A stretch of 64,000 bases of DNA, taken from assembly GCF_001640805.2 (NCBI RefSeq), contig NC_066833.1, forward strand, positions 5,913,456-5,977,455, given 5' to 3'. The position numbers were made by a program, and so were the translations under genes. This stretch comes from Lates calcarifer (lineage: Eukaryota > Chordata > Actinopteri > Centropomidae). Position 1 is the stretch's first letter. Each line of letters opens with the position of its first letter. Of the stretch, positions 14,736 to 28,900 are shown one piece after another. Below the pieces are notes generated by a model that saw nothing but the letters and a program-made list of their open reading frames with translations, was not told where the DNA came from and made no database searches.

Positions 14736-17170
14736 CACACACTCATACACACACTTCTGGCCTACTTCTGCTGCTTCCATATAAGTCACATCACTCGGCT
14801 CTGTTTATGAGCCTACAGCAGCCAAGGAGGGACACATTCCTTATGACTTCAAAGGCAGCGAGATCTTTCCTGGGCAGAAGCTAATTTTAGTGGCTCTATA
14901 ATGTAGGTCAACTGAATATCTATGAGATGGAGAAAAAACATTTTCACTGCAAGCTGCAGATGAAGTTGACGACAGCGGTAGGAGGCAAAGAAAGCTCTCT
15001 GTCGATTGTAGCAGGTGGAACTAGAAAACTGCTGAAAAAATGGTTTCTCTCTGATTTTATATCCAAATGAAAATGTAACGAGATGTCATATAAGAGCATT
15101 ACAGACCAAAACAAGCCAGTAAGGACAGAGTTGGGGTAAATTAATGGATACATTTATGGACTTTTAGTAGATAAACACCAGTTAATTAACTAGATTACGT
15201 GTTGCGATGCAAATAAAAAAGTCAAAACATCATACGCATTCGGAATTCACAGACCCTGAAAATTAAAAAAATCAACGTAAAATATTGCAATTCAATTCAA
15301 TTTTATTTATATAGCGCTGACTCACAACAAAAGTCATCTTAAGGCACTTTATTATTTTATTATCTAACCTCTTGTAAACACAATGATGGGTGAAGCTCTT
15401 GGCAAGTGACCATCACAACCACCTGGTTCCAGCCAGAAATCATGTGCAGTGGCAGAGAAACTTACAAATTACCCATTTAAATGTCCACTCAAGCTTCTGC
15501 TAAAGAGACAAAAACTGATGTGTGTAAGTACTGGAAGGAAAATAATAAAAAATATATAGCCATAATAACTATTAGAAACCATGTCTTGTTTTAAGGTTGG
15601 ATTTTTAGATTTTTCAAAATCACCAAGATTCATATGAATAATACTAATATGATAATACTGATCCAGAGTTACCTTACAGTCACAAAGTACCCTGCATTTT
15701 AATATGTGGAAATCAATCAAAATGTGATGATGAAGATAATGTGAACTGACACATCAGGCATGTAACATTCTGTTGATGATGAATGAATACTAAAACACAC
15801 TTTAATGACAACTGACACATAGTCAGTTAGCATTAAAGCGCTAATACTAATGGCCGCACATGGAACACTTAAATAGATGGTGTTAAAAAATACTGCTAAT
15901 TTTGTCTGACATACACACTATAAGATGCTAACACCAACATTTTTGTAGGCTTAACATTTTTTAGTGACTTTTATCCCACAGTTACACTTTTAGTTCAAAT
16001 GTTAAAAGGCACTAATGGATAATGTAGGCACTAATGGATAATGTATTATATAATATATTTTGTCAGATTTAATCCCCTGTGCTACTTTTTGTCATCTCCG
16101 CATTAGTTTTCGCTGTATTTTAAGCTCAAATAGGTGTTATATAAGTCTAGGTCTGTGCATTGCTATTACTTTAACAGTTGAAAATAATTTAAAATTTTCG
16201 TAATATCAAATGGGTTTTTGCGACCACACGTATTGTAACCTGCCAGTGCCCATTCAATTTATTTTTACTGTCTTTTCAGTTTCCCCATGTGCTAGCAGCC
16301 ATAAATGCTAATGGAAATACACAATTTTTATATAATATTTAATTGTAATTTACATACAATATTTATACACTGCACTAGTTTTCATAAAACACTATTTTAT
16401 TTTAAGGTTTACTACTAACAAAATTACTCATAGTGTAGCATTTTACCTGGCTAAAATGCAATCTGCTGATATAATGTAATTCTAAAATGTATGCATCTTA
16501 GCCACATTTCTGTCTTCAAACCCATTTTAAATCTGTAACATCACATTTTTGACAGTATTGAACACTTTATTTTACAGGTCTGTTCTTTCCTGATTTCCTG
16601 ATTACAGGAGTTATTAGTCTCCACATATGGGGAATCGTGTGTTTGTAGACGTATTTCACATGTGTAGCTCACCTGCTATTGTCTTATCCTAGCATTTACA
16701 AATAATTTGAAGTGTACCAAATCATCACCCTGTTTAACCTATAATTAGTACAGATAAAATAAGCATTACCACAACACTTTGTTATATTGTAGAAGTTACT
16801 GCTTTCAACCACATGAATGCCATGTAATTAAAATTGAAGTTTTCATATGTTGTCTGCCTATAGTTTTGTTAAATATCATCACTGATTTGTATCATTTTTA
16901 AAAATTATTTTTTCTGCATTGTGATACCTTGACAATTCATGGCTTTTAATACCTCAGTAAGTCAGACTGGTGTGTGTGTGTGTGTGTGTGTTTGTTTGTT
17001 TGTTTGTTTGTGTGTATTTCAGGGGGTTTGGGGGGGTTCTGATTAGGAGATTGGCTTCTTGTGTAAGCTGACCGGCTAAAGTGGAGCACCTCTGCTAGGG
17101 CATACACAGACACTCATGTGCAGTGACTGGAAAGATCTCCCAAAACTGGCGGCATACTAAGAGAGTGTTT

Positions 17171-17203
<33 letters not shown>

Positions 17204-20200
17204 GGAGAGAGAGAAAGAGAGAGCGAGAGAACGAGAACGAGAGAGAACGAATGTAGTGAGAGTGCGATCAGGGCAAAACGCTGAGAAAAACAAATCAGAT
17301 AAGAGAAGAGGAAAGACATGAAGAATTGCATTGCAGGGAGAGCGAGAGAGAAATGGAGAGTCCGCGAGGGGGGGGCATGAGAGCCTGAGATAAAGAGATC
17401 AGTGCCTCTGCATGTAAGTTGGTTACGCCCCTCCCCCCAACCTCATCCGTCTCTTCCTCATCCATCACCTCCTCCTTTCATTCCCTCTATCTCGCTCTTC
17501 CAGGGAGGATGTGACAGGACAAGGTAGCATCTTTCATTTTGATTTTTCTAGCTAGGCAGGGGGATTGAGTCAGTAAATCAGTCAGTCAGTCAGTCAGTCA
17601 GTCTGGAAGTAAACCAAACAGTCAGCTGTTTCACTGACCAGGCGATCAGTTAGTCTGCTAGTCAGTCAGTAGAGTTCCTGTTTAATTAGTGAGTAAATCT
17701 GGCTCTCAGTCGAGGCAGTCTGTAAATCAGTCAATAACTAGATTAGTAAACCCTGCAGCTCAGTCACAGTGTAAACAGTCAGTTGCTCATTATTTCTACT
17801 AAATTTCCTATCATCATTCTTGCACTATTTACATGTGCTTGTGTTTCTACCCTTATTTTTGCTTGCAGATCTTGTGTTTGTGTCTGCGCTCTGCTCTAGT
17901 GAAATCAGGGCTATCTGACTACTTCTGCTCCTTCATTCACCATCCAAGGTTGACAAACGGGGTGTTTGTACTGAACCAAAGAGATAGAAGCCGGGACTAC
18001 AGATCGGAGCATTTCATCTAAGAGTTGTGGCAAAACAGACCGCACTATTTCACATCTCCATCCATCTTCTAGATTGTTGGTTGCAGTGGCAGAGAAGCAC
18101 TGGCATACCTTCCAGTCAGTGTGTGTATTTGGGAAATTTGGATAATCCTCCACAGAGACAATAACTATCTACTAACATGTAGCATCCGAGCGTTAATCCG
18201 GTCTCATTCTCCTGCAGCCACAATAATACAGAGACAATGATGATGATGATGATGATGATTATGAAGAAGAGGAGGAGGAGAGGCAGGTTTTCTGTTGCAA
18301 ACCATGTCTGATGATTCCTCACACTTTGGGGTCCTTGGGCAGTGCATGTTTGTCTTGTTGGGACTAACCCCCGGCTGCTGCTTTCACATCTGCTCATCTT
18401 CACCATTCTTTCACCCTGTCAGGAAACTTGTAGTATACGATAAAAATTCTACTGGAAGAAGCCTTATTAGGCAGGAGTAATGTGTTAGGACAAATTGTGC
18501 AAATGCAGCGGAGGACTAGTAATACTTTGTTTGTTGTGCTTTGCTGATAAAAACGCCGGGATTTTCTGGAGACGTCTTGTTTTCTTTTTTGTTTTTTTAA
18601 TACATGATTCAGTAGTTTTTATTTGATACACAGACACAGAATCGCTGGCTGTTTGAGAAAAATCAACTAAAAATAAACATGAATTCCTGTTGGAGGAATC
18701 AGGTAGGTGAGAGGACCAGTGGATTTTAATGAGCATGTGTGTCCTTAATACAGACTGAGATGGAATGAGTGTTGAAGAAATGTGTCTGCCAATGCTATTG
18801 AGTTTATACTGGCTGACAGGTGTATAATTTCTGTTGTTGTTGTCACTGTGTGTGTGTGCAGGAGGAGCAGGCTGCCAAGCTGAAGGCAGAGAATATCCGA
18901 GTTGCCCTGGAGAAGATAAAGGAGGCCCAGGTGAAGAAGGTAAGTCTGATTCACATGCATACACACATGTAAAAAAAGCTAGACATTAAAGAAATATGTG
19001 CTCAGTATATTTGTGTGTGTGCAGGATGCGTGTTGGACTATTTGTATATGAGTCTATGGCTGGCACGTGTCCAGCAGACCCAGTTTTCTGGGTCAGGTCA
19101 GTGTTACTCCACATTGAAAGCTCTGGTCAATAACAGCTGGGGTCAACATGCGCTCTCAGAACGCACGCTCTCAGAGCACTCATCATAATGATCATCGCAA
19201 GTTAAATCCCAATCTCATAGAGGGAGGGAGAGACTGGATTGACAATCTGGATTTACTACTCACACAGACAGAAATCCAGCTACCTGTGTGTGTGTGTGTG
19301 TGTGTGTGTGGTGTGCACATGCACTTGTGTATGTGTGTTTCTTAAGTCTAATCATCTGTGTGTTGATCCTGCACAAAGCTCCAAAAAAGTGACAGTGGAT
19401 CAGTTTCTGACTCACACACACACAAAAAAAGACTACATATTTATGGTCTTGTGAACAATAAAATAATTAAAATACTATAATAACTGATTACTGAATTACT
19501 GAGCAACAATGGGGTACCTGGCAACCTGCTACAACGTAATCCAATGGACAATTGTCCATGTCAAAGTATGTCCACTAAAGTACTTGTTTTGGCCACTGAG
19601 AAGCTCAGATTGCTGATATGTCTTTTTATTAAAGAGTATTAAAGAGTAAGATCCTTTGTGTTTAACCAGGAAAAGAAAAAAATATATATATCACTATCAG
19701 TAATTTTACCAATGAGTACACAGGACCTGCTGATCTGTCCCTATCAACCATTTACACCTGAAAACATGGGGAAAATAAGGCCCAGGTTCAAAAATACCAG
19801 TTACCTTTTAAATATTAGCAGCCAAATAATGCATATGTGAAAAAAACATGGATACACAATTTCTCATTCATAAGCCAGTATTTATAACAACAGAATATGC
19901 TAAGTTACATATACCAGAGGGGGTCCTATGTATCCATACACGCATGTCGTGATATAGTAATGGAATGCATGTATACTGAAATGTATCATTATGCATTCTT
20001 ACTATATGGCTCAGTGCACAAGCTTTGGTTCGGTAGTTCAGCACAACTGAAAGAAATATGATCATCCACTTATGACCAATCTGTAGTCTGTTTCTCTCTG
20101 AATAGGTGAAAGTAATGCAGTCTATTTCATGCTCTATGCTCTGGAAGCTGTTTTTCTACAGTGATGTCTTTTAGACATCAGGTTGCTCCAATTAATCTGA

Positions 20201-20945
20201 TGAGAAACCAACAATAAAATTGTCTTGTCTGAAGCTGATTATTGTAAAACAGGTAGAAAAAGTGGCTAAAACAACCAGAATCAAGAATGTGATATAGAGG
20301 TGTCAGAACTTGATATTATCAGTGTAAAAATATCATCCTCTCTCTCTTTCCTCCATAGTTGGTGATTCGTGTTCATTTGTCAGACGAGAGCTCAAAGACC
20401 ATGATGGTGGACGAGAGGCAGACAGTCAGACAGGTATGACCCCACTTTTCCTTACTTAAAATAGAATTAAAAAAGTTGTCATGTACATGTGTTATAATGT
20501 AAATTATGAAATAAAAAATGGTTTTGTTACATTTGTAATGTAATATGGGTTGGGATTGACTGTGGGGTGTTGTGGTTCCATCTTTCCATAATGCAATACA
20601 AGATTATGGACATTTATATTGTGGTTTTTGGTCATGGTTTCATAATTGTTACACCCCTAAATAGTTGTAGTATCAGTGGGAGTTGTACTAGCAGCACCGT
20701 TATTAGCTCTGGTGGAAGTAGTAATCATGTTGTTAGCAGTACTGCCATTAGAAATAGTAGTGTCATAACAGTAGTGGCATTATCAGTAGTAGTAATAGCA
20801 TCGTCAACAGTAGAAGTGCTGAGTCGAGTCTCCTGTTCTTCAGGTTCTGGACAGTCTGCTGGAAAAATCCCACTGTGGCTACAGTCCAGACTGGTCGCTG
20901 GTGGAAACCATCAATGAGCTGCAGATGGGTCAGTGCACACAGACG

Positions 20946-20979
<34 letters not shown>

Positions 20980-22963
20980 AAAATATAGTAGCTCAGTTCG
21001 GTCTCAAGTGAACTGACAGTGGTGTTAATGGCAGCAAAGCACTGTTACAGTATATAATACTCCATCCAGCCATCCATTATCTATACCACTTATCCGTTAA
21101 GAGTCACGGAGGGGCTGGAGCCTATTCCAGCTGTCATTGGGTGAGAGGCGGGGTATACCCTGTACGGATCGCCAGTCCATCGCAGGGCTAACATATATAG
21201 ACAAACAACCATTCACACTCACATTCACACCTATGGGCAATTTAGAGTCACCAATTAACCTAACCTGCATGTCTTTGGACTGTGGGAGGAAGCCGGAGTA
21301 CCCACGCAGGCACAGGGAGAACATGCAAACTCCGCACAGAGTGTTTTTGCTTATTTTACTTTCTCATATATGACAGTAAAATGAATAGCTTTAGGCTAGG
21401 GACAGTACATTAAAGACATCATAGTGGGCTTTGTAACAGCATTTTTATAAATATACTATTCAATTAATGGAGACAATAATTGGCAGATTAATCCAGTACG
21501 AAAATAATAGAGGTTACTTGTAGACCTATATGATACCATTTACTACACCATACATGAGAATAGTATATAATATGATTAAGTAATGATACTTGTGTGATTG
21601 TGTTTGCATAGAAATATACAATAAATATAATATAGCTTATAATGTAAAAAAAAAAAACCACACATTGTATTTATATATTAACTACAACATTTTAAGATAA
21701 TAAAATTGCAATAAAATATAGTATGGAATAAAACATTTAGCTATCAGTCACTACTGTCATAGAAGCTATGCAGCAGTTGCAGCAACTCTCCTGTAAATAC
21801 AACAGTCAAGATCTCTGTATTATTGATTTAAAACATATTGCACACTGCCAACAATTTCATGCTTAGTTTTACATGAGTGGTAAGACAATGTATGGCAGAA
21901 AAGACATTAAGTTAGTAATTAATGTCTGTTTTGTGGTATAATTAGATTAGCTATTTTCCTCTTACTCTAAATTCCTTGAATACTAATAAATTTAACACTT
22001 AATAATCTGAAACAAGTCTTATGCATAACATATACTAACAAAACATAACAAAATATACAAAAAATATACATAACAAAACTATCATACCTAACTTAAGAGA
22101 ATATTGATGTATTGGATTTATGCTTTGGAAATGTCGTGACTTCTGTGTTTCATTGTCTATTGCTTTACGTGTTGACATTTTTACAGATGTTACTTAGCAA
22201 CAGATTTAAGTCATTTGTAATAGCTTATACTGCAAATACTGTCGCAGTACTGCAGCTACTTCTGTAGAGCCTGTTGGGTGACACAATCTGATATCCAATT
22301 CCTGATATCCAGGTGTATAAGTGTGTGTGCGTTGAAGGAAGAACAGTGTGAGACAAAGCAAACACACACAGACGCACACCTCCCTTGGGGGGTGAGTGTA
22401 TTTGTCAGCACACACTGTACTACGAGCTTCAGCTCCACTTAACACTCTTTGACATGCACATACACACAGTCTTTATATGTGGGTCCAGTACAGCGATGCG
22501 TGTGATCTAACCTACATCTTCAGGGCCTCTGCTCAACAGCCAGTCAGCATGGTTATGAAAGAGAGAGAGAGAGAGAGAGAGAGAGGAGGTAGAGTGAAGC
22601 TTGTTCTGCCACGTTCGATGCAGTCAAACCTAAAGCTTTCCTCATTTACACAAATCTACTCCACGTGAGTTTCTAAAACCTGGATTCATCAGGATTCCCA
22701 GGAATCCAGCCAGGATTCGGCCTTAGGAAGATTTAAATCAGCCCTTGTGTTAATTAAGGGAATCACTAGTCTCTGTAGCGGAGGGGGATGGGGTAAACAG
22801 CAAACCCTACACATACAAACACACCAGCAGCACCAGCACCCTGCTGAGTGCCCTTTGGCAAGAGACTGACTTCCTGTCAGATCCTAACCTCTGACCTGCT
22901 TAGCCTACAGGAAATAACAGAGTAGTAAATAGTAATTGTTTTCCTTATTATTATTATTATTAT

Positions 22964-22995
<32 letters not shown>

Positions 22996-25900
22996 ATTTT
23001 GCTGTTAAAATACTAAATAAAAAAGTTAGTATTGATTTTACTATTATAAATTTTTGTTTCCTGTGCATGCCAAAATAAATAGAAACACATTAATCATAGA
23101 AAGGATGTTATGTAACTAGGATGTTATGTTGATTGATTACTGATTTATTAAGCACGTAGGGCTACAATGAGCAATACTTATTATTATTAGTGATTAATCG
23201 TTCTGCCTGTAAAACGTCATACTTAAGAATGAAAAATACTCTGGATAATTTTCCACAGTGCAACAAGATGCCTTCAAATGGCTTGTTTCGTTTAACCAAC
23301 AGTCCAAAACCCAAAAACATTCAGTTTACAATCATGTGGCAAAGAAAAGCATCAATTCCTCACATCTGAGAAGCTGAAACCAGCAAATGTTTGTTGTTTT
23401 TCCTTAAGAAAACAATTGCAAGCATTATCAAATAACTGGTAATTAATCTGGCAATTAGTTACAATCTTGACTATTTGTTGCAGCTTTATACCTGCAGTGG
23501 AAGACTATACTGGTTTAATATTGTGATTGATTGATTGTGATACTGTAACTGACATTGCGCTGTCTTGGATCTTTGCTTAATTCACAAAACTCTATATGGT
23601 GCTTAAATGAACAATAATGAAAACTGGAAATAATTCTTAGTGCTGCTCATCTGCTGTGAAGAGCTACTTTATTACTTACCACATGCTTATTTCATTCACA
23701 AAATAACTGGTTGTCTGTCATTACTATAGCTATCTCATTGATTGCTTTTAAAGCTGTAACTATTGTGTCATGCAAACTACAGAGAGGATATAGTGTTTTT
23801 GAAGTTTGGCTGGTATTGTTTTTAGTATGCGAAAGCAACCAACCAGGCAACACAGTTCACAGTGTCAGTGGAACCACATTATACTGGCTAAATACATCTG
23901 GCCCCAAATAAAAAAAGAGACAGGCACTTTTTGTTAATGAGGTCAACACAGTAGTCCACAAATTCAATGTGGGTCACAGCTTGACATGGTTGTGTCCATT
24001 TCGGTCCTCATGGGAAAACATCTGAAAGCCAGTGGAAGGCAGCTGGCGTGTGAGACATTGAGTTTAAAAAGGAGAAAGAGAGGGAATGAGGGCAGGTTGC
24101 CTCTATAGAGCAGTAGAGAGGAAGAGAGGAGCGCAGGGTTTTGAGGTCCCTGCAGTAACAGTCTTCTTAATCCCCCCCCCCCACAAATTTACAAAACACT
24201 GTGCAAGTCAAGTCAAACACCAAGCCACAGTAAGAAATCTCTAATAAGCTTCAAATTCTTATGAAGTTAGAAAATGTGAGGCAATTTACTTTTTGGATGT
24301 ATTCAGGTGGTGTTGGTGCAGTGTTTTGTTGCTGTGGGTGGAGACTTCATAGGAACTCCTAATGGCATTAATGGTTACTGCCGTATCTCATGCCAGACAA
24401 CATAACAAATTAGAGGAAAACCATCTCTAACTCAAGGACACAGAATAACCTTCTCATATTATCCTGGAGACCTGGGGTTGAGATTATTATTTTAAAATAT
24501 TCTAATACAAATCTGTAATTGATAGAATACTTGCTATATCCACTTATTTTTTCTGTTGAATTGTAAAATCTAACTTGACAGAACCCTGGACATGCACACT
24601 CACTGATATTTATCGCCATTCTCTTTGGTCGAGGTAAAATAATAAACAGGTTGTTGAGTCTGAGAGCAATGCTGATATCCAAAGTAAAAAATATCAAGCT
24701 GATTGATTTTTCCACTGAATTGTAAACTAAAACTAAAAAAAACTAAAAATACTACTGAAAGTAAACTAAAATATCTAATTCAACCTGTGCAGAGCGGATC
24801 TTTGAGGATCATGAGAACCTGGTGGAGAACCTGCTGAACTGGACCAGAGACAGCCAAAACCGCCTGATGTTCACAGAACGCATCGAGAAGTATGCTTTGT
24901 TCAAAAACCCCCAGGTGAGATGAACACACACATATAACACACAAGAAGGTTCATCAAATGGCAACTTGTATAACTAAAACTACATAGATGTGTTTTCATA
25001 TATTACTGACCAGTGACCTGTCTGCCTACTTCTTCGTTTCTCACTCCTGCTTCCTATCTGCTGCAGAACTATTTGTTGGGGCGGAAGGAGACATGTGAGA
25101 TGGCAGAGAGAAACAAAGAAGCTCTGTTAGAGGTTAGTTTTCTCCTCTTTAACACCACTGCTTCCTAAATTGTGTCTTCACACAGAAATTTTCTACAAAA
25201 GTTTACATCTCACAGTCTTGTGAAAGGAAACCTGGGTTCAGTAACAGTCTGACATGATACACTTTCAGAGTGGATGAGCATACCAGTTATGGAGATACTG
25301 GGTTGTCTGTTTGATTCATACATAAAGCATTTGGCCTTGCATCAACTATTACTGTCATGCACTGTCATGGCACTGGATGGACAGAAGCTGATGGTGAATG
25401 TTAGTTTTACAGTGCTGTTAATGAATCCAAATTTATTTTCCCAATTTATTTTATATACGTCAAACAGCAGAATCTGGTTCCCTTAAAGCAAAATTTTACT
25501 ATTTTACCTTAAATAGCTTCAGGATCATTTTGGTAATACACTGACTTGTTATAGGGAAAATGGTGTCTCTGTCATTCCCACTCTGAACCCCAAATGCCTG
25601 TTCTTGCACCATGTAACATTGGTGAATGGGTACGATCTCAATCGGACCCAGGCAAGAATAATGATAAACTGTAGATCAGTTAAAAAGACTTAAAAGTCAT
25701 TAAAAACCAGAGATCATCTCTGATATCCAGTGATGACACTAGCATGAGGGATATACACCATTCGGCCATTTTTCAGTTCAGTGAGTGGGACTACACAGTC
25801 AGAACTCCAGTCAAGCGATTGATAGGCTTTGCTTTCTGTACATGAAAACCACTTAACTGCTCCAACTCAGAGCTTAACAGAATGAATTACCCCTCATAGT

Positions 25901-28900
25901 GTTGCTTTAATTTCACAAAAAGTACTTCACCGCTTCTGCGTGTTTTTTGGGTAGCATTTAATGTATTGCATTTTTCTGTCACTCGCTAGATATCTATCCA
26001 GAAATATTGTTATAAATGTGAGAACAGCAGCAAAATGAAACTATCTGAGTTAACCTGAATTAGAAGAAGAAACAAAAAGCAAATAAGGTTAATTGGGTAA
26101 ATTGAACACCAACAACTATGTTTTCTCTCTCTGTATGTATGTCAGGAGTGTTTTGGTGGCAGCTCAGTGTCTGTCCCTGAGATGGAGGGAGTGTTGTGGT
26201 TGAAAGAGGATGGGAAAAAGTCATGGAAGAAACGCTACTTCTTGCTAAGGGCCTCTGGCATCTACTACGTCCCAAAGGGCAAGGCTAAGGTGTGTGTAAT
26301 GAAAAGAAGACAACAAATGGAATTTATTTAATATAATGTTTGTTTGTTTTTCAATCATAAAACGATACTTGAAACTCAATGTGTGTGTTTGCATAGGCAT
26401 CCAGAGACCTGGTGTGTTTTCTCCAGTTGGATCATGTTAATGTCTATCATGGCCAGGACTACAAGAGCAAGTATAAGGCTCCTACAGACTACTGTATGGT
26501 GCTGAAGGTACATTTACACACAAACACATACACATAAACCCACAAGTGTGATGAGGTTTGGGATAGACCACTACCTACTACTGTGATATGTGGCACTGTT
26601 GTCTTGCAGTGCCACCTAGTGGTATGATGGTATATCATTTCAAAGAAAATACAGACACTATAACATCAGATAGAATAATTATACTCTTGTTTAAGGTATT
26701 AATAATACAGTAATTCCATTACTATTAGCAGTAGTAGTTAAATGACTAGTAAACATTACTATTATACTGTAAAGTAATACATAGTGTATGTGTGTATAGC
26801 ACCCTCAAATCCAGAAGAAGTCGCAGTACATCAAGTACCTCTGCTGTGATGATGTCAGAACCCTCCAGCAATGGATCAACAGCATTCGCATCGCCAAGGT
26901 AATAACTTGTCCTAATTGGGTTTGAAAAGTTGGGGGTTTAAATCCTAAATAGTTAGCTGAGTTTAACCTGCAGGAATTTCTGAAGGCTGGTGTAACATGT
27001 TTTGCTGTGATAGAGGAAATGGTTCACTATGAGTGGAAACAAGTTCATAGTGTCTCCCAACGTCTTTACTGCAGAAATGAACAAGGGAGAAAATCTGTCG
27101 ACTCACCAAGAATTACATTTGTCATAAATGATGAGCTCAAAAAGACAAAAAGATGCAAACTGTCTTGGCCTGACGCAAGAGAGCATTTTTTACACTTTGA
27201 GAGAAAAGGCTTCAGTGATGAGGACTCTGCTCTCCCTAGACTATTGGTGTATCAGGGAAACTTTTGCAATTGGACGAAACAGTTTTTCCTATCCTCAAAA
27301 GAATTTTTCTCAAAAAGAGATATTGGAAAAAGGGGGTCATTTTGTAATCTGGGTCATCCAGTAATCGGGCTAATGCAGTAAATCCTTGCAGAATCAGTCC
27401 GCTTCAATCCAGCTAATGTATTTGTTGTTGTTTTCATGTTGCCTGTCTGTCCATCAGTATGGGAAGCAGTTGTACATCAATTTCCAGGAGGCAATGAGAA
27501 GGACAGAGGCAGCCTACGATTGGTCTTCCCTTTCATCTTCATCTATCAAATCAGGATCCAGCTCCTCAAGCCTTCCAGGTTTGTCTGTCCTCCTTGGCTG
27601 TAGAAATCTAACAGTTGATTAATCAATTAATTAATTTGAGAGAAAATTAGTTGACAGCTATTTTGATAATAGGTTAGTTGTTTTAGTCCATTCTCAAGCA
27701 AAAACATTAAACATTTAATAACAACAACCTCTGAAATACAATCTCTGTTTGTTTATACCTCAGAGTCCCAGTCCAACCACTCCAGCCAATCAGACAGTGG
27801 CGTTTCAGAGATGACATCAGCGGGCCACACCCGCTCCCAGAGTGTCGTCAGCTCCATCTTCTCTGATGCCTGGAGGAGAGGAACGCAAGGAGAGGTGTGA
27901 AAACACACACACACACATCCTGTCCTTTTCTGTCATTGACTCATTTACCTGTGGACTACGTTTCCCATATTTCCCCTCTGCTTTCCTGCCAGCGGTCAAA
28001 GGTGAAGGGACGTATGCCAGTCCCTCTTTGTGCAGGAGGAGGAGGGAGTGGAGGTTAGACAGGAAGTGATGTAACAGGCATGTTAACAGTTTGGCTGCAG
28101 CCTTTAAAATACTGACTGCTCTTTTGTTGGCTCTTTGAAGTGACCTTCGTTTAAACCAGTTTACATCAGTTCCACTGCTCTACTTTAATTTTAATTATTA
28201 AAGTTATTAATTTTATTACATGCCTTATAGTAACTGCACATTTAGGCCACTTGATGGTAAAGATGTTTTGTGTGATGATTTGTGAGATCTAGCAGGCATT
28301 ATAAATTTGCTTTTCTTTAAAATTTTCAGATCCTGTTCAATTCTATCTAATTTGATATGGAAAGACATTAAATCTCAATTTTCATCCTTGGACAAAGGAC
28401 TGCTGTTTTAACCTCCAGTGGTTAAATATATTTGCTAGCATTTTGAGCACTGTCCCAATCCTTTAGAAGCTAAAAAAATACAGAAAATACAAATTAGAAA
28501 GCTACTGAATGGTTGACTATATCTCTCGTGTTGCTCTTTACTTGGTTACAGCTACCAATGTCAAATACTTGTGGTTGTTGGTCACCAGAGGCTCAGAATC
28601 AAAATCGTCATTAAGATTATTGCATGTAGTGGATATGTACATCAAGTGTAATTTCATGTCGTGACAAGTTTGAGGTGAATTTATAATACACATGTGAGCT
28701 GTCTGGTGTACTCTCTACTGGATTCCTGTTTTTAAATGGCTGCAGCTGAACTGTTGATTTGTTCTAACCATGTGGTGTGATGGAATGTCCTAACCAACAA
28801 ATAATGCAACAAAAACAGACACAGTTCAGCCTAAAACTAGTTTATGACCAGACTGACACAATTAGGAACATTTGTGACATTTTAGACACAGTTTTAACCA

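Larger units (their letters stand above)
5779..18861 (+). other. raph1: raph1 intron 6, about 13 kb
   Basis: No recognisable coding exon. It contains TG/CA repeats (8848-8889, 14434-14559, 14697-14755), a hAT-like fragment near 9750-9835, a short SINE-tail-like piece (15294-15353), an AT-rich stretch (15.9-16.9 kb) without clear features, a GA-rich block (17168-17400) and a degenerate CAGT field (17570-17800). Open frames here are short and show no family resemblance. Confidence 0.7.
20929..24792 (+). other. raph1: raph1 intron 9 (3.9 kb)
   Basis: Contains a truncated SINE body (21062-21342), a GA repeat (about 22558-22584), TTA/TAG triplet repeats (22947-22995) and a near-complete MITE (23157-23490). 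No exon was recognised in the rest. Confidence 0.7.

Noticed and set aside
14378..14789. Open frames of 116-126 codons on the minus strand
   Set aside because: They translate CA/TG repeats into Cys-Val or His-Thr runs; no biological protein is implied.
17570..17800. CRISPR-like regularly spaced repeats
   Set aside because: The words are 4-base units at irregular spacing in a vertebrate intron, a decayed microsatellite.
27007..27381. 124-codon open frame between raph1 exons 14 and 15
   Set aside because: It does not match lamellipodin; exon 14 splices cleanly to exon 15 and skips it.
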